Assembly: GCF_004664715.2 (NCBI RefSeq) | Contig: NC_051067.1 | Span: 69,582,982 to 69,646,981 of the forward strand | From: Peromyscus leucopus | Lineage: Eukaryota; Chordata; Mammalia; Rodentia; Cricetidae | Length of the DNA: 64,000 nucleotides | Reading direction: 5' to 3' | In this document: piece after piece, positions 1-12,849 of the stretch | Numbering within the stretch: position 1 is the first letter of the stretch | Layout of the letters: each line of letters starts with the position of its first letter | Notes under the pieces: generated by a model | What the model saw: only the letters and a program-made list of their open reading frames with translations | Databases searched by the model: none | What the model was told of the DNA's origin: nothing | Position numbers and translations under genes: made by a program

Positions 1-483
1 CTCTTATTGCTCAAGACTGTTTTGGCTCTGTAGGATCTTTTGTGTTTCTGCATGTATTTTTGCTTTTTTTTTTCTATGAAAGTGGAATTGAAGTTTTTAT
101 TGGGATTGTATTGAACCTGTATGTTTCCTTTGATAGTATGGATTTTTCACAAATTTTACTTTTCTGATCTGTGAGCATTGGTAGTCTCTACATCTTCTAT
201 TGTCTTCCTCAGTTTCTTTCTTTAGTGTTTTGAAATTTTAATTTTCACTTTCTTAGTTAAGATTATGCTGAGGTAATTTTTGCGGTGAGGGGTGCCTATT
301 GTAAAATGTTTCCCTGGTTTCTTTCTCAGTATATTTGTCATTGGTGTATAGGAAAGTAACTGATTTTTGTGCATTAAATTTTTTACCGTGCCACTTTGCT
401 GAAAGTATTTATCAGTTATAGAAGTTCTCTGATGGACTCTTAGAGTCTTTTAAGTATATATTCTGAAAATACAAGTAGCTTTA

Positions 484-660
484 TACAGACTGAGCAGGTT
501 GTAGTTATGTGTTCAGTACTATCTTTCTACCTACCTACCTAGCTATAATTAATGAAAAATGGGGCTGTGAAATTGAAAGACAACAAAGAGGTTCTGGAGG
601 GGGCAGAGGAAAGAGGAAACGATGCAATCATATCTCACAAATTTAAAGACATAATTTTAA
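484..660 (+). mobile_element. Rodent L1 3' UTR fragment inside the L1 ORF2 relic
   Basis: The run agactgagcaggttgtagtt, then aattaatgaaaaatggggc, then a purine-rich stretch (ctggagggggcagaggaaag) and a final atgcaatcatatctcac is the usual order of a rodent L1 3' UTR on the + strand. The flanking L1 ORF2 sequence is on the other strand and resumes afterwards, so this is a separate later insertion. Boundaries are approximate. Confidence 0.6.
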
Positions 661-846
661 AAAGAATACTTTTACCTCTTCCTTTCATATTTATAACTCT
701 TCTCTATGTTGTATTGCTCTAGCTAAGAGTTCAAGTGCTGTATTGAAAAGGTGCATGGACATTGGTCAGTCTCGTCTCTTTTTTGATGTTAATAGAAATG
801 TTTCTAGCTTTTCCACATTTAGCATGACCTTATATATAGGCTTGTT

Positions 847-1063
847 GTTTTTTTGTTTGTTTGTTTTTGTTTTTTGTTTTATGTTTCTTGTTTTTTTTTT
901 TTTTTTTTTTTTTTTTGGTTTTTCGAGACAGGGTTTCTCTGTGTAGCTTTGCTCCTTTCCTGGGACTCACTTGGTAGCCCAGGCTGGCCTCGAACTTGCA
1001 GAGATCTGCCTGGCTCTGCCTCCCAAGTGCTGGGATTAAAGGCATGTGCCACCACCGCCCGGC
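847..1063 (-). mobile_element. B1 SINE with 10-bp target duplication
   Basis: Complete B1 on the minus strand. The 7SL-derived head (gccgggcggtggtggcacat) is at the right end near 1063 and a poly(A) tail reads as the T-run from about 890. The interior carries gctttgctcctttcctgggac, a form typical of cricetid B1. The element is flanked by perfect TAGGCTTGTT repeats at 837-846 and 1064-1073, so the insertion site inside the L1 relic is exact. Open frames of up to 96 codons across it are SINE read-through. Confidence 0.95.
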
Positions 1064-1624
1064 TAGGCTTGTTTTATATAACCATTGTTGAGGAATGTTC
1101 CCTCTATCTCAAGTCTCACTGGAGCTTTTATCATATTTTTTGATTTATTCAATTTTGCATAGGACTTTTTTTCATCTACTGAGATTATCAAGTGATTTCT
1201 TTCCCTGAGTCTATATTGAAGCTCTGGTGTTTACTTACATATGTTGAACCATCTCTGCACACCTGGAATGAAGCATATTTGATTGTAGTAGATGAATTTG
1301 CAAGTGTTTTGTTGAGAATTTTTGCATCTATGTTCATCAAGAAAATAGGTCTATAATTTCTTTCATTGCATCTTTATTAAGTTTAGCTTTAGCTATCAGT
1401 ATAATTCTGGCTTCATAAATTTGAAAGTATTCCTTCCTTTTCTATCATATGGAATAATTTGAAACACTTCAGTGTAGTTCTTCTTTAAAGGTCAGGTGAA
1501 ACTCTATGGTATATTTATTTCAGCAACAACATTACTGATAATATTAGCATGATTGATAGAGCATCATAATGCGTAGGATAGCAATTATTCTGAACAGCAG
1601 TAGCAGCAGACATTTCACCAAATA

Positions 1625-1745
1625 CCCACCATATGTGAAGACCAATGCCGACCACTTTATAAGCATCACCCCATGTCTTCAAAGCCATCATGGGTTAGGA
1701 AGCACTGTTATGCTCATTTTTGAATAGGACACAGAATGGAAGAGA
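1625..1745 (+). repeat. MIR/L2-like ancient repeat
   Basis: The text ccactttataagcatcacccc ... ggttaggaagcactgttatg ... ggacacagaatgga resembles the conserved core and tail of a MIR. It is degraded, so boundaries and family are approximate. Confidence 0.4.
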
Positions 1746-1842
1746 CACTCTTGTCCTTTTGATCAGACAGTGTGAGCTGCTCCTATTCTTGGCAGCCTAA
1801 AGGCTGTGTATCAGGTTAGTGTTGGAGAAATGTATCTATTGT

Positions 1843-2008
1843 GTGCTGGGCGGTGGTGGCACACGCCTTTAATCCCAGTACTTGGGAGGCAGAGCCAGGT
1901 GGATCTCCAAGAGTTCGAGGCCAGCCTGGGCTACAGAGTGAGTTCCAGGAAAAGCACAAAGCTACACAGAGAAACCCTGTCTCAAAAAACAAAAAAATAA
2001 TAATAATA
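1843..2008 (+). mobile_element. B1 SINE with 10-bp target duplication
   Basis: Full-length B1 on the + strand, from gctgggcggtggtggcacac to gaaaccctgtctc and an A-rich tail. Perfect TATCTATTGT repeats flank it at 1833-1842 and 2009-2018. The interior has the aaaagcacaaagctacacagag form seen in cricetid B1. Confidence 0.95.
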
Positions 2009-2029
2009 TATCTATTGTCATACCAGATC

Positions 2030-2108
2030 TTTTCCTGGCATTGGGGATGGAGTGCAGGGCCTTCCAAATTCTTAATGAGCATTGTACTATTGAGCTGATG
2101 CCCAGTCC
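2030..2108 (-). mobile_element. ID/B4-type SINE fragment
   Basis: The order ggggatggagtgcagggcc ... gagcattgtactattgagctg ... cccagtcct is the reverse complement of the tRNA-derived head of an ID or B4 element. It lies 22 bp after a B1. No clear target duplication. Confidence 0.5.
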
Positions 2109-2594
2109 TGAAGAGGATTCTTGTCTATGTTCACAATAGGTGATTCATTTAATAGCTAGGTTATGTATACAAATGTTGCTTTAACATTAATGACTTATTA
2201 TGGTACAGATGGGTTTGCAAAGAACCACTTTTTTCTCATTTACTCAACCTTGACAATACTTTGTCAACCACACCTTTGGTGTTCCATAATTAATACACTC
2301 TTTAGCAACCTATTGCTAACTTTTCCTATAATTGAAAATCCCAATAACTTAACCATGCAAGTATTTGGCAGGAATTTCTACAAGGAAATATCCCATGAAG
2401 TCCTTCAATTTTATACTTAGCTGAAAACATAAACAATAAGATTTTCTTCTAATGTAGATTTTCCCCCCAATTTTTATGGATGCTGGAGAAGAGGGAGTCA
2501 GTAGTATAATTATTGATAATAAGGTGCTTGTGTTCCAGTTAAGAAAGCCCCTACCCTTGCACATTCAGATAGTGATAATTAAACTCAGTGGGTC

Positions 2595-2770
2595 AAAAGA
2601 AAGTTCATCAGAGTAGGATGTGACTTGTGGGAGAGAAGAAGGGGAGAGGATAGGATGAGAGAAGGGAGTTGGGTGTGAGCATGCCCGTAACTAGTATATT
2701 CATGTTTGAAATTTCCAAAGAATTTTTAAAAGGAAAAAAATAACAAGAAAATTGTAAATGCATCTTAAAT
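2595..2770 (+). mobile_element. Probable rodent L1 (Lx) 3' end
   Basis: A purine-rich stretch (gggagagaagaaggggagagg) is followed by atgtttgaaatttccaaag and an A-rich end, the usual layout of a rodent Lx 3' terminus. There is no coding part, so it is a short 5'-truncated copy. Boundaries are approximate. Confidence 0.45.
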
Positions 2771-3307
2771 AAAGAAGATAATTTGATATAGAAAGCTAAC
2801 ATTTGGAAAAATTTAAAGCCTTAAAGCCACAGGTAATGATAAAAGCAAATATTTGAGGGCCAGTGGATGATGACTGAGAGTAGCACATGTAAACATAAGA
2901 ATGGGAAAGCCAAATTGGATAACCCCAAAATTTTATTTGAGGTCCTTTAGTGGCTGTAAATATCGTCAATCCACTCTGGGAAGATTGCACACACTCAGAG
3001 TAAAAGTACTAACAACTCATTATGTCTAGACACAAACTCTCACTATGTCTCAACCCTTCATTTTGATTAAATCAAGAATTTCTTATATTAAGGTTTCAAG
3101 ATATATTACCTTCAGTTTCAAAGATAAAAAGTGATGTATTATTGATTTTAAAATGAGATTTTCATACTCTAAGTTTACTCATCTTAGAACATTTCAAAGG
3201 CATCTGTGAATGAAGTTTCATAGTCACCTGGCAGTAAGAAAGACTGGGAAAAGTGGGGCTCATCCACTGCCTTTGCAAATGCTGTTTTCACCCTATAATA
3301 TACATTT

Positions 3308-3308
<1 letters not shown>

Positions 3309-3356
<48 letters not shown>
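3309..3356 (+). repeat. (GT)24 microsatellite
   Basis: Uninterrupted 48-bp GT dinucleotide run. It makes the poly-Cys/Val reading in the surrounding open frame, which is not a gene. Confidence 0.98.
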
Positions 3357-3358
<2 letters not shown>

Positions 3359-3607
3359 CTGCCTTCATTTCTTTTTACTGAACTTACTAATTCCCATAAA
3401 TGACAATGTCACAGTATGCATCGTAGCAGTATTGGGAATCAGGTATGCTTTATCAATTACTTTAGGTCACCCTCATCCTTGAAAACTTTTGGGCCCAGTA
3501 AGTAAAAGATGCTTCATTACAAGCCTTGTAACCTGAGTTTACCTCTAGAATCCACCACATAAAGGTGAGAAGAGAGACGCAACTCTGTAATGTTAGACTC
3601 TGACTGG

Positions 3608-3621
3608 CACACACACACACA

Positions 3622-3656
<35 letters not shown>

Positions 3657-3790
3657 GGCAGAAACACACACACCACATACATACACAAACACACAAAGAC
3701 ACACACCACACACATACACAAACACACAAATCATATACACACACATATACAAATCACGTACACACACATACACACATGAATGCATGCATG
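3608..3790 (+). repeat. (CA)n microsatellite and CA-rich tail
   Basis: A CA run at 3608-3655, interrupted once near 3620, then an imperfect CA-rich stretch to about 3790. The open frame of 134 codons on the minus strand across it is only a low-complexity Cys/Val reading. It is the complement of the (GT)n tract 250 bp upstream. Confidence 0.95.
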
Positions 3791-6700
3791 TGCCCAAGCA
3801 CACGTGAAAGCACATGTGTGAACACATGCCATAAATATTTTGAAATATCAGTAAACTAAGAAACAACTATAAAATGATAACTGCCAGGTTAAGAACCTGA
3901 AAAACTGAATCATGAAATTTGTAAAATGCATAAACTATCAAGGGAAAATTGAATTCAGTCAAGGTCATGATCATGAGTATAAAAAGTAAAGGTAGAGGCA
4001 GGAAACAAACAAGCTACAAAATCAGATCAGTTACAAGGAAACTTGCGAAGGAGAATCAGTTTAGTTAAAAAATTTATCACATGATTTTCCAGTATTTGCT
4101 TTAGTATGTAAATGAGTTGGATTATGTTCCACAAGGAAAAGTGTGTGTGCCTGTGTGTTTTTAATCAAAACGTGGAACACTGATATTTAAGACAATTTTA
4201 GTTCTACTTCATTCCAAAGCTTTAAGAAAGAACATTTTGGCAATGTCCATGTAAGATTTATGGATTTTGAGCAAATTTGTACAAGACTTTGCACAATCCA
4301 TCAGGTTTTCAATCCCCAAAGGGTATTAATACAGCATGGAATTTATAGGCTGAAGCATCTCATTTTTAGGCCAGAAGAAGAGTTAGTTCTAAAGGGGATA
4401 CAATTTTAGACAAGAATTTTTAGTTTTTCTTTATTCTCATACTTTAAGGACTAATGATAATAGGCACAGGTCTCTTTAGCAATATGTTAGAATATTTTAT
4501 CATATTACATATGCCTAATTCTAAATGCAGAATGTCATTGCCATGCACACATAAATTCTGAGAAAAGTCTCATAAAGAATAGGAGACACAGAGTTTAAAA
4601 ATCCACCACTCTACTTGGAAGTGTGAGAGAACTAAATTGTAAAAGTTTCTTCTTTTTTTCTATCTCTTTATTTCTTCCACTTTTCCTATCAGCTCATTTA
4701 GTCATAAATGTTCCCTGCAATCGAGTAAACAAGTCAATTTACGTAAAGTCTTGGATATTTTCTACTTTTAGAAATCTGTCGTGTTCACCATTTTAGTGAT
4801 GAAAACTCAGCCAGCAACAACAAATTGCTTTGACGGATGTGACAGTTGTTAGTCCTGTCTGTATCTGAATGCTGATCATCATTGTGTGAACTCCTAAGAA
4901 GCCACAGGTCCTCCTTGAGTCACCCAGAGCATCAAATGAGAGTGTGCTATCTTTGATATTATTGAGTTTCTATGTTCCACTGACGTTTTAAATCATGTCT
5001 TAAACATGTTACAAAAATGCCTTCACTGTGCGGACTTTTAATGTTTATTTTTAATATTCACTACTTTGTCTGGTGTTTTCATTTTATGATGTCTCCCTGC
5101 TTTTCATCATTAATCCCCTTTAGTTTAGTACTCAATTTAAAGCTAAAGACATGACTGAAGATTTGAATTATTCGGTGTATAATATTGAATTATAGTTGTT
5201 TGGTCTATTTTCCTATGGAACATGAATAAAAAAGCCTATTTCGAAGAAAAGCATACGAATTTTGGTCTCATGACCAGACTCCTGTGACTATGCTTGAACA
5301 TTCTACTTTATGGACTCCAAGAAGCATCACAAGAAGTCTGTACCTGAGGCGTGAGCAGAGTTGTGCATGTGCTGTCTTTGTAATGCTTCTCTCTGCCAAT
5401 TTAAAAGATCAGCACTGATTGTTTTCCAAAGTTGACATTTTAGTTTATTGTCTTTCCCGAAGGAGTATTGGTATATCAATTCATTGGAGGGTCTTCCCTT
5501 GAGGCACATGAATTAACTCCCAATGATAGGTGTTACCAAGGACTTGCTTTCACTTTTTTTTTTTTTTTTTTTTTTTTTTTTAGCATTTCAGTTCAGCATT
5601 GAGATGCTCATAAATTTGGACACAGATGACCCCAGCATGTTGTCCACAGATAACCATATGTATATCCTACTGCATTGTTTAAGATGTGGTGATAAATTAG
5701 AAACAAAATAGAAAACTTAGAATCCAACATATCAATGCAGATGTTCCAGTTTAGCACACTTTAACATCCCAATAACATCTTGGTTTCTGATCTGTAAAGT
5801 CCTTAGAAAACAGCTAATGTCTTTTTGCAGTATTTGTAGAATCATGTGAGAAGAAATAATATTGGATAAATTACATAGGAGGAGAAAAATATATTCTCCA
5901 AAAAAAAATACATGTGCCTTTTATCTCTTTTCATAGATGATCACTGGAAATAATTCTGAAATTAACATTAACATATTTTGTAATATTTTAAAATTAAGTG
6001 TTACATTTCTCCTTAAGTTGTTTGTTCTTATGACAACATGATATTTGACACATCAGGGTCACTTGACATTCATAGGTCAGTAAATATTTGTCTATGGTTG
6101 CCAGTGTTTAATAAACTATGAAAATGGCTTATTTTATTAACATCATCATCATCTGAAAGACTGTGAAATGATTATTTACCTAGCAACAAATTGAACTCTA
6201 CACAAAGAATACAAGACATCACCAGGAATCTAAATATCTAAAAAAAAAAAAAAAAAAAAAAAACAAAAACAAAAACAATAAATGTATACTTCAGAGGGTG
6301 ATAACATAACTTAAATCTGTATGTCTAACATGACTGAGTAATGATGGTGAGAGCTAACATTTATGCCTTAAAAAAGGGGATGAAATAAGGTTTACGATCT
6401 TGGATATGCACATTTGGTTTTATTTTATATTCCAAAGACTGGGAATTGAGGTCCTGCAATTCAGTAATGGTTTTAGTTCTGACTGGGATCTTACTAAATT
6501 GAACATATCCTCTGCTCACTTTTTCCTGGCCAAGGAAGCACCTTGCCTCTTCAGCTGTTCCATCCTCTGGTCCACTTGGTAAACCGTAGCCTGAGGTCAA
6601 ATCAGAGCTTTATATCCCCTTTGATGTCCTGAACTCATCAGACATGTGAGGCTGAGAACATGAACCCCATAGAGACCATAGGACCTATGCTGGCTGCCTG

Positions 6701-7119
6701 GTGGATCAATAGAAAAGGGAGAGATAAAACACCAGTAAAGGAATGGAGAGCAAAACAGGAGGATGCAGAGATGAAGGAGTTCAGAGAAAGACAAGAACAA
6801 GGAAGGGCTGCTGCAAGAGGTGGTGGGAGGGAGGGGTAGGATTACACATGGGTTCATAGAAACATTAAAGACTTTTTATATGACCCAAGTGTCCAATTTT
6901 ATCATATTCTGCCCCACAGTAACATTTTTAATCAATCCTGTTTTCTTAAGAAAGTAACATGTCGTAATCTTGGAAAATAATAATACGTCAATTCGTAAGA
7001 TACAGTGGTAAATGCATACTGAGTAAAGAAGCCAAATATATAGTTTTATGATGTTAGGAATCCGTCACTATAATTTCCCTCAATCTGCTTCATATAAAAA
7101 CATAAGGTAATAATATTAC

Positions 7120-7260
7120 AGCTTAGCATTAAAGAAATGCTTACTATATACCAGAGGCACCCTTTAGACCTATGTATGCAGATGTTGAGTTCTTCCAGGA
7201 ACTCTATGTCATTGATGTCATAGTGCAGACTGGGCAACTGAGGACAAGGGAGATGAAGTC
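7120..7260 (+). repeat. MIR-like ancient repeat
   Basis: The run atgcttactatataccagaggcac and, further on, actgggcaactgaggacaag correspond to the MIR core and tail. Degraded; family assignment is from memory of the consensus. Confidence 0.4.
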
Positions 7261-7639
7261 ACTTACTAAAGCCATATTCCACTTTCATGGCAATGTCTTT
7301 CCAGTGGCTGTCACCTGTTTTCAATGGCCTTTATTATTCTTTTATTTTTCTTTCTTAGTCACTCTCAACTTGCTCTTTCCCTAAACTTGAGAAAGTGCTT
7401 CTGATGGCCAGAGACCCAGGAGATGTCTCAGGAGAGGCACTGACCTAGGGGAAGTCACAGGAGAGGCACAACTGCCACCTTTGTTAATGGCACAAAGCTA
7501 ACTTTTGAACTGTCTTTTAAACTGTTTTTCCTTTACTTAAAATTACCAGATTTTTTCCAGAATTATATGCCAGACTCATGATGTCAAATAAAAAGGAAGA
7601 GAAGTGCTAAGAGCTCGGTGTTAGCTGAGGAAATGGTGA

Positions 7640-7800
7640 TCAGAGCTGAAGTTACAGTCAGCCTGCCCTGATTGAGCCCAGAACTAATTTAGTAACTTTC
7701 CAGCTTTAGTGCATTTCTTAATTTCCTGGGGCCTCAGTTACCTCAACCATAATGCTTACCTCTTAGAGTTGTTCACAGGATATATGCAAAACAACAAACA
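7640..7800 (+). repeat. MIR ancient repeat
   Basis: The sequence cttaatttcctggggcctcag, ttacctcaaccataatgctta, then cctcttagagttgttcacagg follows the central part of a MIR on the + strand. The match order is clear although many bases have changed. Confidence 0.55.
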
Positions 7801-9129
7801 TATCTGTCTATTGCAAAGCAACTTTATATAATGAATTGCCCTTTAAATTTTATAGTCTTTTCTATTAAATTTACGTAATGGGAAAAAAAAAACCTAGCAT
7901 TTTGAGTATTAGGATTTAGAAAAGGATCACTGAATACCAAGGATCAAGCAAAGAGCAAGTGATGAATTTGGGAAAATGAAAGGAGATCTAGGATTAAGCT
8001 CTGATTTTAGGACCTACCACTGAAGAGAGGGGGGGAGGGAGGAGGAGAAAAAGGAAGAAAGGACAAAAGGCCAGAGAGAAAAGAAGACAGGAGAGAGGGG
8101 GAAAGACGGAAGTGGGGGAAGAATGGAGGAAGAAAGGGGATTAAAGACAGACTATGAAGGATTTTATGAGGTTTCGTTGTTTTATCTAGAATTCTGTAAG
8201 TTCACTTCAACCATTCGTCCTGACAGGAAACCATGTCTGTATTTTACTAACAAATTCTTAAAGTCAGCCACAAACTAAAAACCTCGATGCTTATGAAGTC
8301 ATTTAATGGAAAAGATATTAAAACATAGAAGCAAGGGGTAAGAATAGCACAAGAAGAGCTGCTAATATAACGATTATGAACCACTTTTCTAGAACATCTG
8401 TCTATCTGGAGAATTAGCTAATGACTCAACAATACCAATCACATTACACACTAGCATGCAGTTACCTACAACACATAATGTGGGATGCTCTCCAAATGCC
8501 TGAGTAGTCATCAAAAATTTCAGAATCTTAGAATACTTCATGGGTTTATTTTATGTGGTTGATTAACTTGGGTTGGATAGTCATTATATTGGAAATTAAA
8601 TTCCCCCATTTACTAACTCAGAAAACTGTCAATACAAAGGCACATACCTTATTAGAATTCAGATAAAATGATACCAGGCTGTGACATCCTGGAATCTTCT
8701 CTTGTGCTCGAGTCTTCCCTTTAGAAAGCAATGAAATTAGTCAAGGGTCATTCTGCCTCCAACTGCTAATGCTTCCAAAAAGCCTTTCCATCTGAAACGC
8801 GTTTTGAGAGCTGTGCTTTGAGGTTCATGCAAAGACTTTTTGAAAACGTCTAAGTTGCCAACTGAAAAAAGGGAATACTCACCTATGTAAAATTTTATAC
8901 AGAATACGAGGTTGTTTTTTTTTAAAGCAGTCTTTTTTTTTTTTTTTTTTTGCAAAAACAGTGTCAGTTTGGAGAGAGAGAGAGAGTTAAATGTATTGTA
9001 CAGTTAAACAGAATCTGAGATTTTCTCATAATTTGAGTGGTTATAAGTGATTAATCAAAGAGGGAAAGAGGGCTTCATGAGAGGATTTAGTCAGTTTATT
9101 CAGATCCCCATCATTCACGTAAAAAGATA

Positions 9130-9335
9130 AGCCTGTGCTTGCAGTCCTAGCATGCCCAGACAGTCTGGCCAACCAAAGTGCTTCAGTTAAAGCAGGAGAT
9201 CCTGTCTTAAAAACAAAGTTGAGAGCAATTAACGAAGTTACTCAACATTGACTTGCTCCCCCACATCAACAAACATACAAGATCAATACACCCACATGTG
9301 TATGTGCACACACACAAACATATATACCCATACCC
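9130..9335 (+). mobile_element. Degenerate B3-type SINE with CA-rich tail
   Basis: The order gcctgtgcttgcagtcctag ... ggagatcctgtcttaaaaac ... ctcaacattgacttgctcccc ... tgtgcacacacacaaac resembles a B3 element, with a B1-like middle and a B2-like tail. It is strongly diverged. It ends about 340 bp before the transmembrane exon of Plxdc2. Confidence 0.45.
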
Positions 9336-9390
9336 AAAAGGCTACACTAGTTGTGTTTATGAAACTAGAAATCGATATTCTACTATAGGA

Positions 9391-9475
9391 GCTGCAGATG
9401 TAGCTAAGCAGTAAAGTACTTGCCTAACATGCACACGTTCATGGGTTTGACTCCCAGCACCAATAAAAACATTAA
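9391..9475 (+). mobile_element. ID-like SINE
   Basis: gagctgcagatgtagctaag, then agtacttgcctaacatgcac and ttgactcccagcaccaataa match a tRNA-derived ID head and end. It lies 200 bp upstream of the exon at 9673. Confidence 0.6.
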
Positions 9476-9629
9476 ATTTATTTTTAGCCATTAATATTAT
9501 GGGTTTGGTTACTTAAATAACTTCAGATGTAAGTTGTGTGGACACACTCAAGCCTGAACTGATGTAATAAAGATTCAGTGTTACTTCCTTACATATACAA
9601 ATTTTCCACAAATGAAAATTTGAGTTTAA

Positions 9630-9881
<252 letters not shown>

Positions 9882-10884
9882 TGAAATAGCAAACACCACC
9901 TGGATTTAATGTTTGGCACGTGATTTGTCAGTGTCAGGCTGGTTGATGTCACACACATCACACCCACTCATGTCCACATTGATAGATTACTTTCAGATGA
10001 TGAGGTCAGACCTCTTATCTCTGAAGCTCTTAAACCAACAAGCCATCTTCCCCTTAGAGACCTAAGGGAAAATAAAAACCATACTTTCGGGTCCTCTTAT
10101 ACTAAATATGTTAACCAGCTGTTCTCCTGTGCTAGGAGGAAATCCAGCCTATCCTGGAGAAAGAAGGACTTGACAAAATTGATAAATAAATAATCATTGA
10201 AAATTGGCTGTGTATATAATACAATAAAGTAGGTCTGTTCTCAAAATGCTCATAAAGTATACAGAAAATACAACTTTCACCACAAAATGACAGATATAAA
10301 AATGAGATACAATGTGATACTGCCATTGTGTATAACATGGATATATTTATTCATTTCTGCATAAGTGCATACCCATATATCCACAGTAAGATTGATTTGA
10401 TGCTGTTCTGTCCTATACAGACCTTAGGTTTAGCTCCAATGCCAAAAGAAACATGGAGTATGTACAGGAGCCGTGGCCAAACATGAGGGTCTAGAAGGCT
10501 GGATCAGAGGAGCCTCAAAACCTCTAGATACAGTCAGCAAAACCAATTCTTCTTTTTAGCCCAGAAGGGTTTCCTATGTCTCTCACAATTGCAACTTTCA
10601 TGGTAGGATTTTATAGAAGCATTCCTCTTCTAACAGCAGACAGTGCTGAAATGCTAGGGTGACAAAGGGAATCTGCCCTTGCAGATTTTCAGACACATGA
10701 GCGTTGAATTTGAATTCACTGCACAATATATGGCAAAACAGTTTGGAATCTTGTCCACTTGTTGAGTGAGAAATGATAATGCTTTAACAACAACAGGATG
10801 AAAATTACCATTGGCACCTCTAATAAGAATGGCTGAGTGTAGATCAATTAGATAATTGTGTCAAAGACCTAAATGGCTCTCTTT

Positions 10885-11330
10885 TATCTACAGAATAAAG
10901 TATGATCTCCTTATGTGGCTGTTCAGTATATTTGCAATCCGTATTTCATCCATTATTTCCATCTCTCTGCCATGGCTCTCCAGCTTGGAATAGGAATTAC
11001 CACTGTATTTTACTGTTATCTTCTCCAGATATACCCTGAATGCCCCAAAACCTACCCCTGCAAAAAAGTGTTCATTCTATTTCTTCCATCAAAAGAGCTG
11101 TCTCCTTCCACCTTATTTCTTGAATTCAGGTGTTCAGCAGCCTTCAATGACATGCACCATGTAAGCTTTCTGCATACATCTCCCTGACAGAACATGTGGA
11201 TTTGATTTTTCTTTTACCCGCGTCTTCCTTTGACATTTATCTTTCTGTTTTGTGTTAGTGCTCAATCTGTGTGTGATTATTCTGCCTTGCAAGACTCATA
11301 AATTTCTTGAAATCTAAGTTAAGTAACCCA
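10885..11330 (+). repeat. L2-type ancient LINE 3' fragment
   Basis: The order of short motifs fits the 3' end of an L2 LINE: aataaagtatgatctcctta, then ccatctctctgccatggctc, then attatctttctg-like and cataaatttcttgaaatcta. The 90-codon open frame at 10915-11187 lies in it and is not conserved coding sequence as far as I can see. Confidence 0.4.
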
Positions 11331-12849
11331 AGTCTCTTTCAAAGAACAGGCATGTTATCAGTATTTCCTGGAAAAAATACAAAAGGCATTGTAAATATCT
11401 ATTGACATTTCAAACTTAGAGTAAAATTTCATTTAAGGCAGACTCCAGACATGGCATCCTCATTTCACCTCGTAGTTATTGGGCATGCATCAGGGCTTGA
11501 ATTTAGTTGGAAAGCAGTTAAGTTGTTTTAACGTGTCTGATTTTCCTAGAAAAATGTGGGCCTCTTACCCGGGGTTATGAATACATTCCTTAAAGAGCTG
11601 ACAAGAGACAAGTTGCAAGTCTCAGTTGACCAGCCAGGCGTCAGGCTGCCACTGCCTGAAGCCAACACATGTTTGAATCTTTTAGTACACTCCAGTTTAT
11701 TTTCTGACATCGTGAAAAAAGAGGATGCTGTGAAATAATGGATGCTAAGGGCATTAGCAACATGTTGTGTAGGGTGTCACCGTGATGAACGTGGTTGAAG
11801 CTAATTCATGGCAACACCTGTATGCTGGCAAAATGGGACTATAAAACCCAGCAGAAGACTTTTTTTAGTCTCCTGGATTAATAACTGGAGTCTATAATCC
11901 TGATTGTGTATGCACTGTTCTGTAGTCATGTGTTTGTGGAGTACGAGGGCTATGGAGAACATTGTGGTCAATTTAATCCTGTACCCTCATATCTAACAGG
12001 GAAAGAATGAGGCTTATGAGGGTGGAAGGACTTTTCCAAGAGCAAACAGCCGTAGTTCAGGAATAACTCATTTTTCCACTTCCATAAAATGGAAGATGAA
12101 TCAGTCTGCAAGCTCCATGCCTATTCTAATCTCTGTTGGTTTCATTTTTTTGTTGAGTTGATTGCCAGAATCTGCTAAAATTGTTTTCGCCAAATCACCT
12201 GCTGTTCTGTTCATGCACTTCATGGGAGCTGATCAGTGGATGTTTGTAACTGGACCGTTATTAAAGCTAACCACTGTTTTTTTAAACCAAGCCACAGACA
12301 CATGATGACCATACAACTTGGAACATGCAGGCCTATGATTCTGAAAATGTTTAATGGTTCATTAGATTAGTATTTGGGTACCTGTGGTTGAATATAGTGG
12401 CATTGCTTATATTAGGTTTCATATTTCATAGTAGATTGCCGTTTCTTTATTAAAATGCTGATGTGCTTTGTCATCATGAAAGTGATACTACTTATAGAAA
12501 ATTAGAACAGTGGAAAGGCAAAACAGAGAGCCATTTATAGTAGTAGGATACAGAAATAATACCATTAATACTGTAATCAACCTTCTGGAAGTCTTTGTAA
12601 CATAACTTAATATTCAACCAATAAATGACAGTATAGCTTTACTGCAATGTAAATTGATACTCTGGCTTAATGCCATATCTATTTTATTATCAACTCTTTG
12701 GAAGGGCTATCAACTATTCCATTTCAAAGCCATTCAATAGCTGTATATTGATTGAGTTATGCACACAAGAAGTAATTCAGAAAGCAGAAGAACCTAATAA
12801 AGACCTAGAAATCAAAATCAGAAAAATCTTTGTCTCACCATTTAAGATG

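Larger units (their letters stand above)
1..1505 (-). mobile_element. Old L1 ORF2 relic, interrupted
   Basis: Read on the minus strand, the stretches 1 to about 483, about 660-836 and 1074-1505 follow rodent L1 ORF2 (end of endonuclease into reverse transcriptase). Recognisable landmarks are gtttccctggtttctttctcag, agaagttctctgatgga, ttcaagtgctgtattga and ttgaaccatctctgcac. There is no long open frame, so it is a dead and fairly old copy. It is broken by an L1 3' end of the opposite strand at about 484-660 and by a B1 at 847-1063. It lies in a Plxdc2 intron, antisense to the gene. Confidence 0.8.
3860..9120. other. Plxdc2 intron, mostly unique sequence
   Basis: AT-rich intronic sequence without a recognisable gene. 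It contains a T-run at 5553-5581, an A-run at 6241-6262, a purine-rich stretch at about 8020-8130, a T-run at 8931-8951 and two MIR-like relics listed separately. None of the small open frames looks like a protein. Confidence 0.7.

Noticed and set aside
3462..3866. 134-codon open frame on the minus strand
   Set aside because: It is a Cys/Val-rich translation of a CA-rich repeat, not a protein.
10915..11187. 90-codon open frame in the last Plxdc2 intron
   Set aside because: It overlaps an L2-type repeat relic and has no splice sites or domain.
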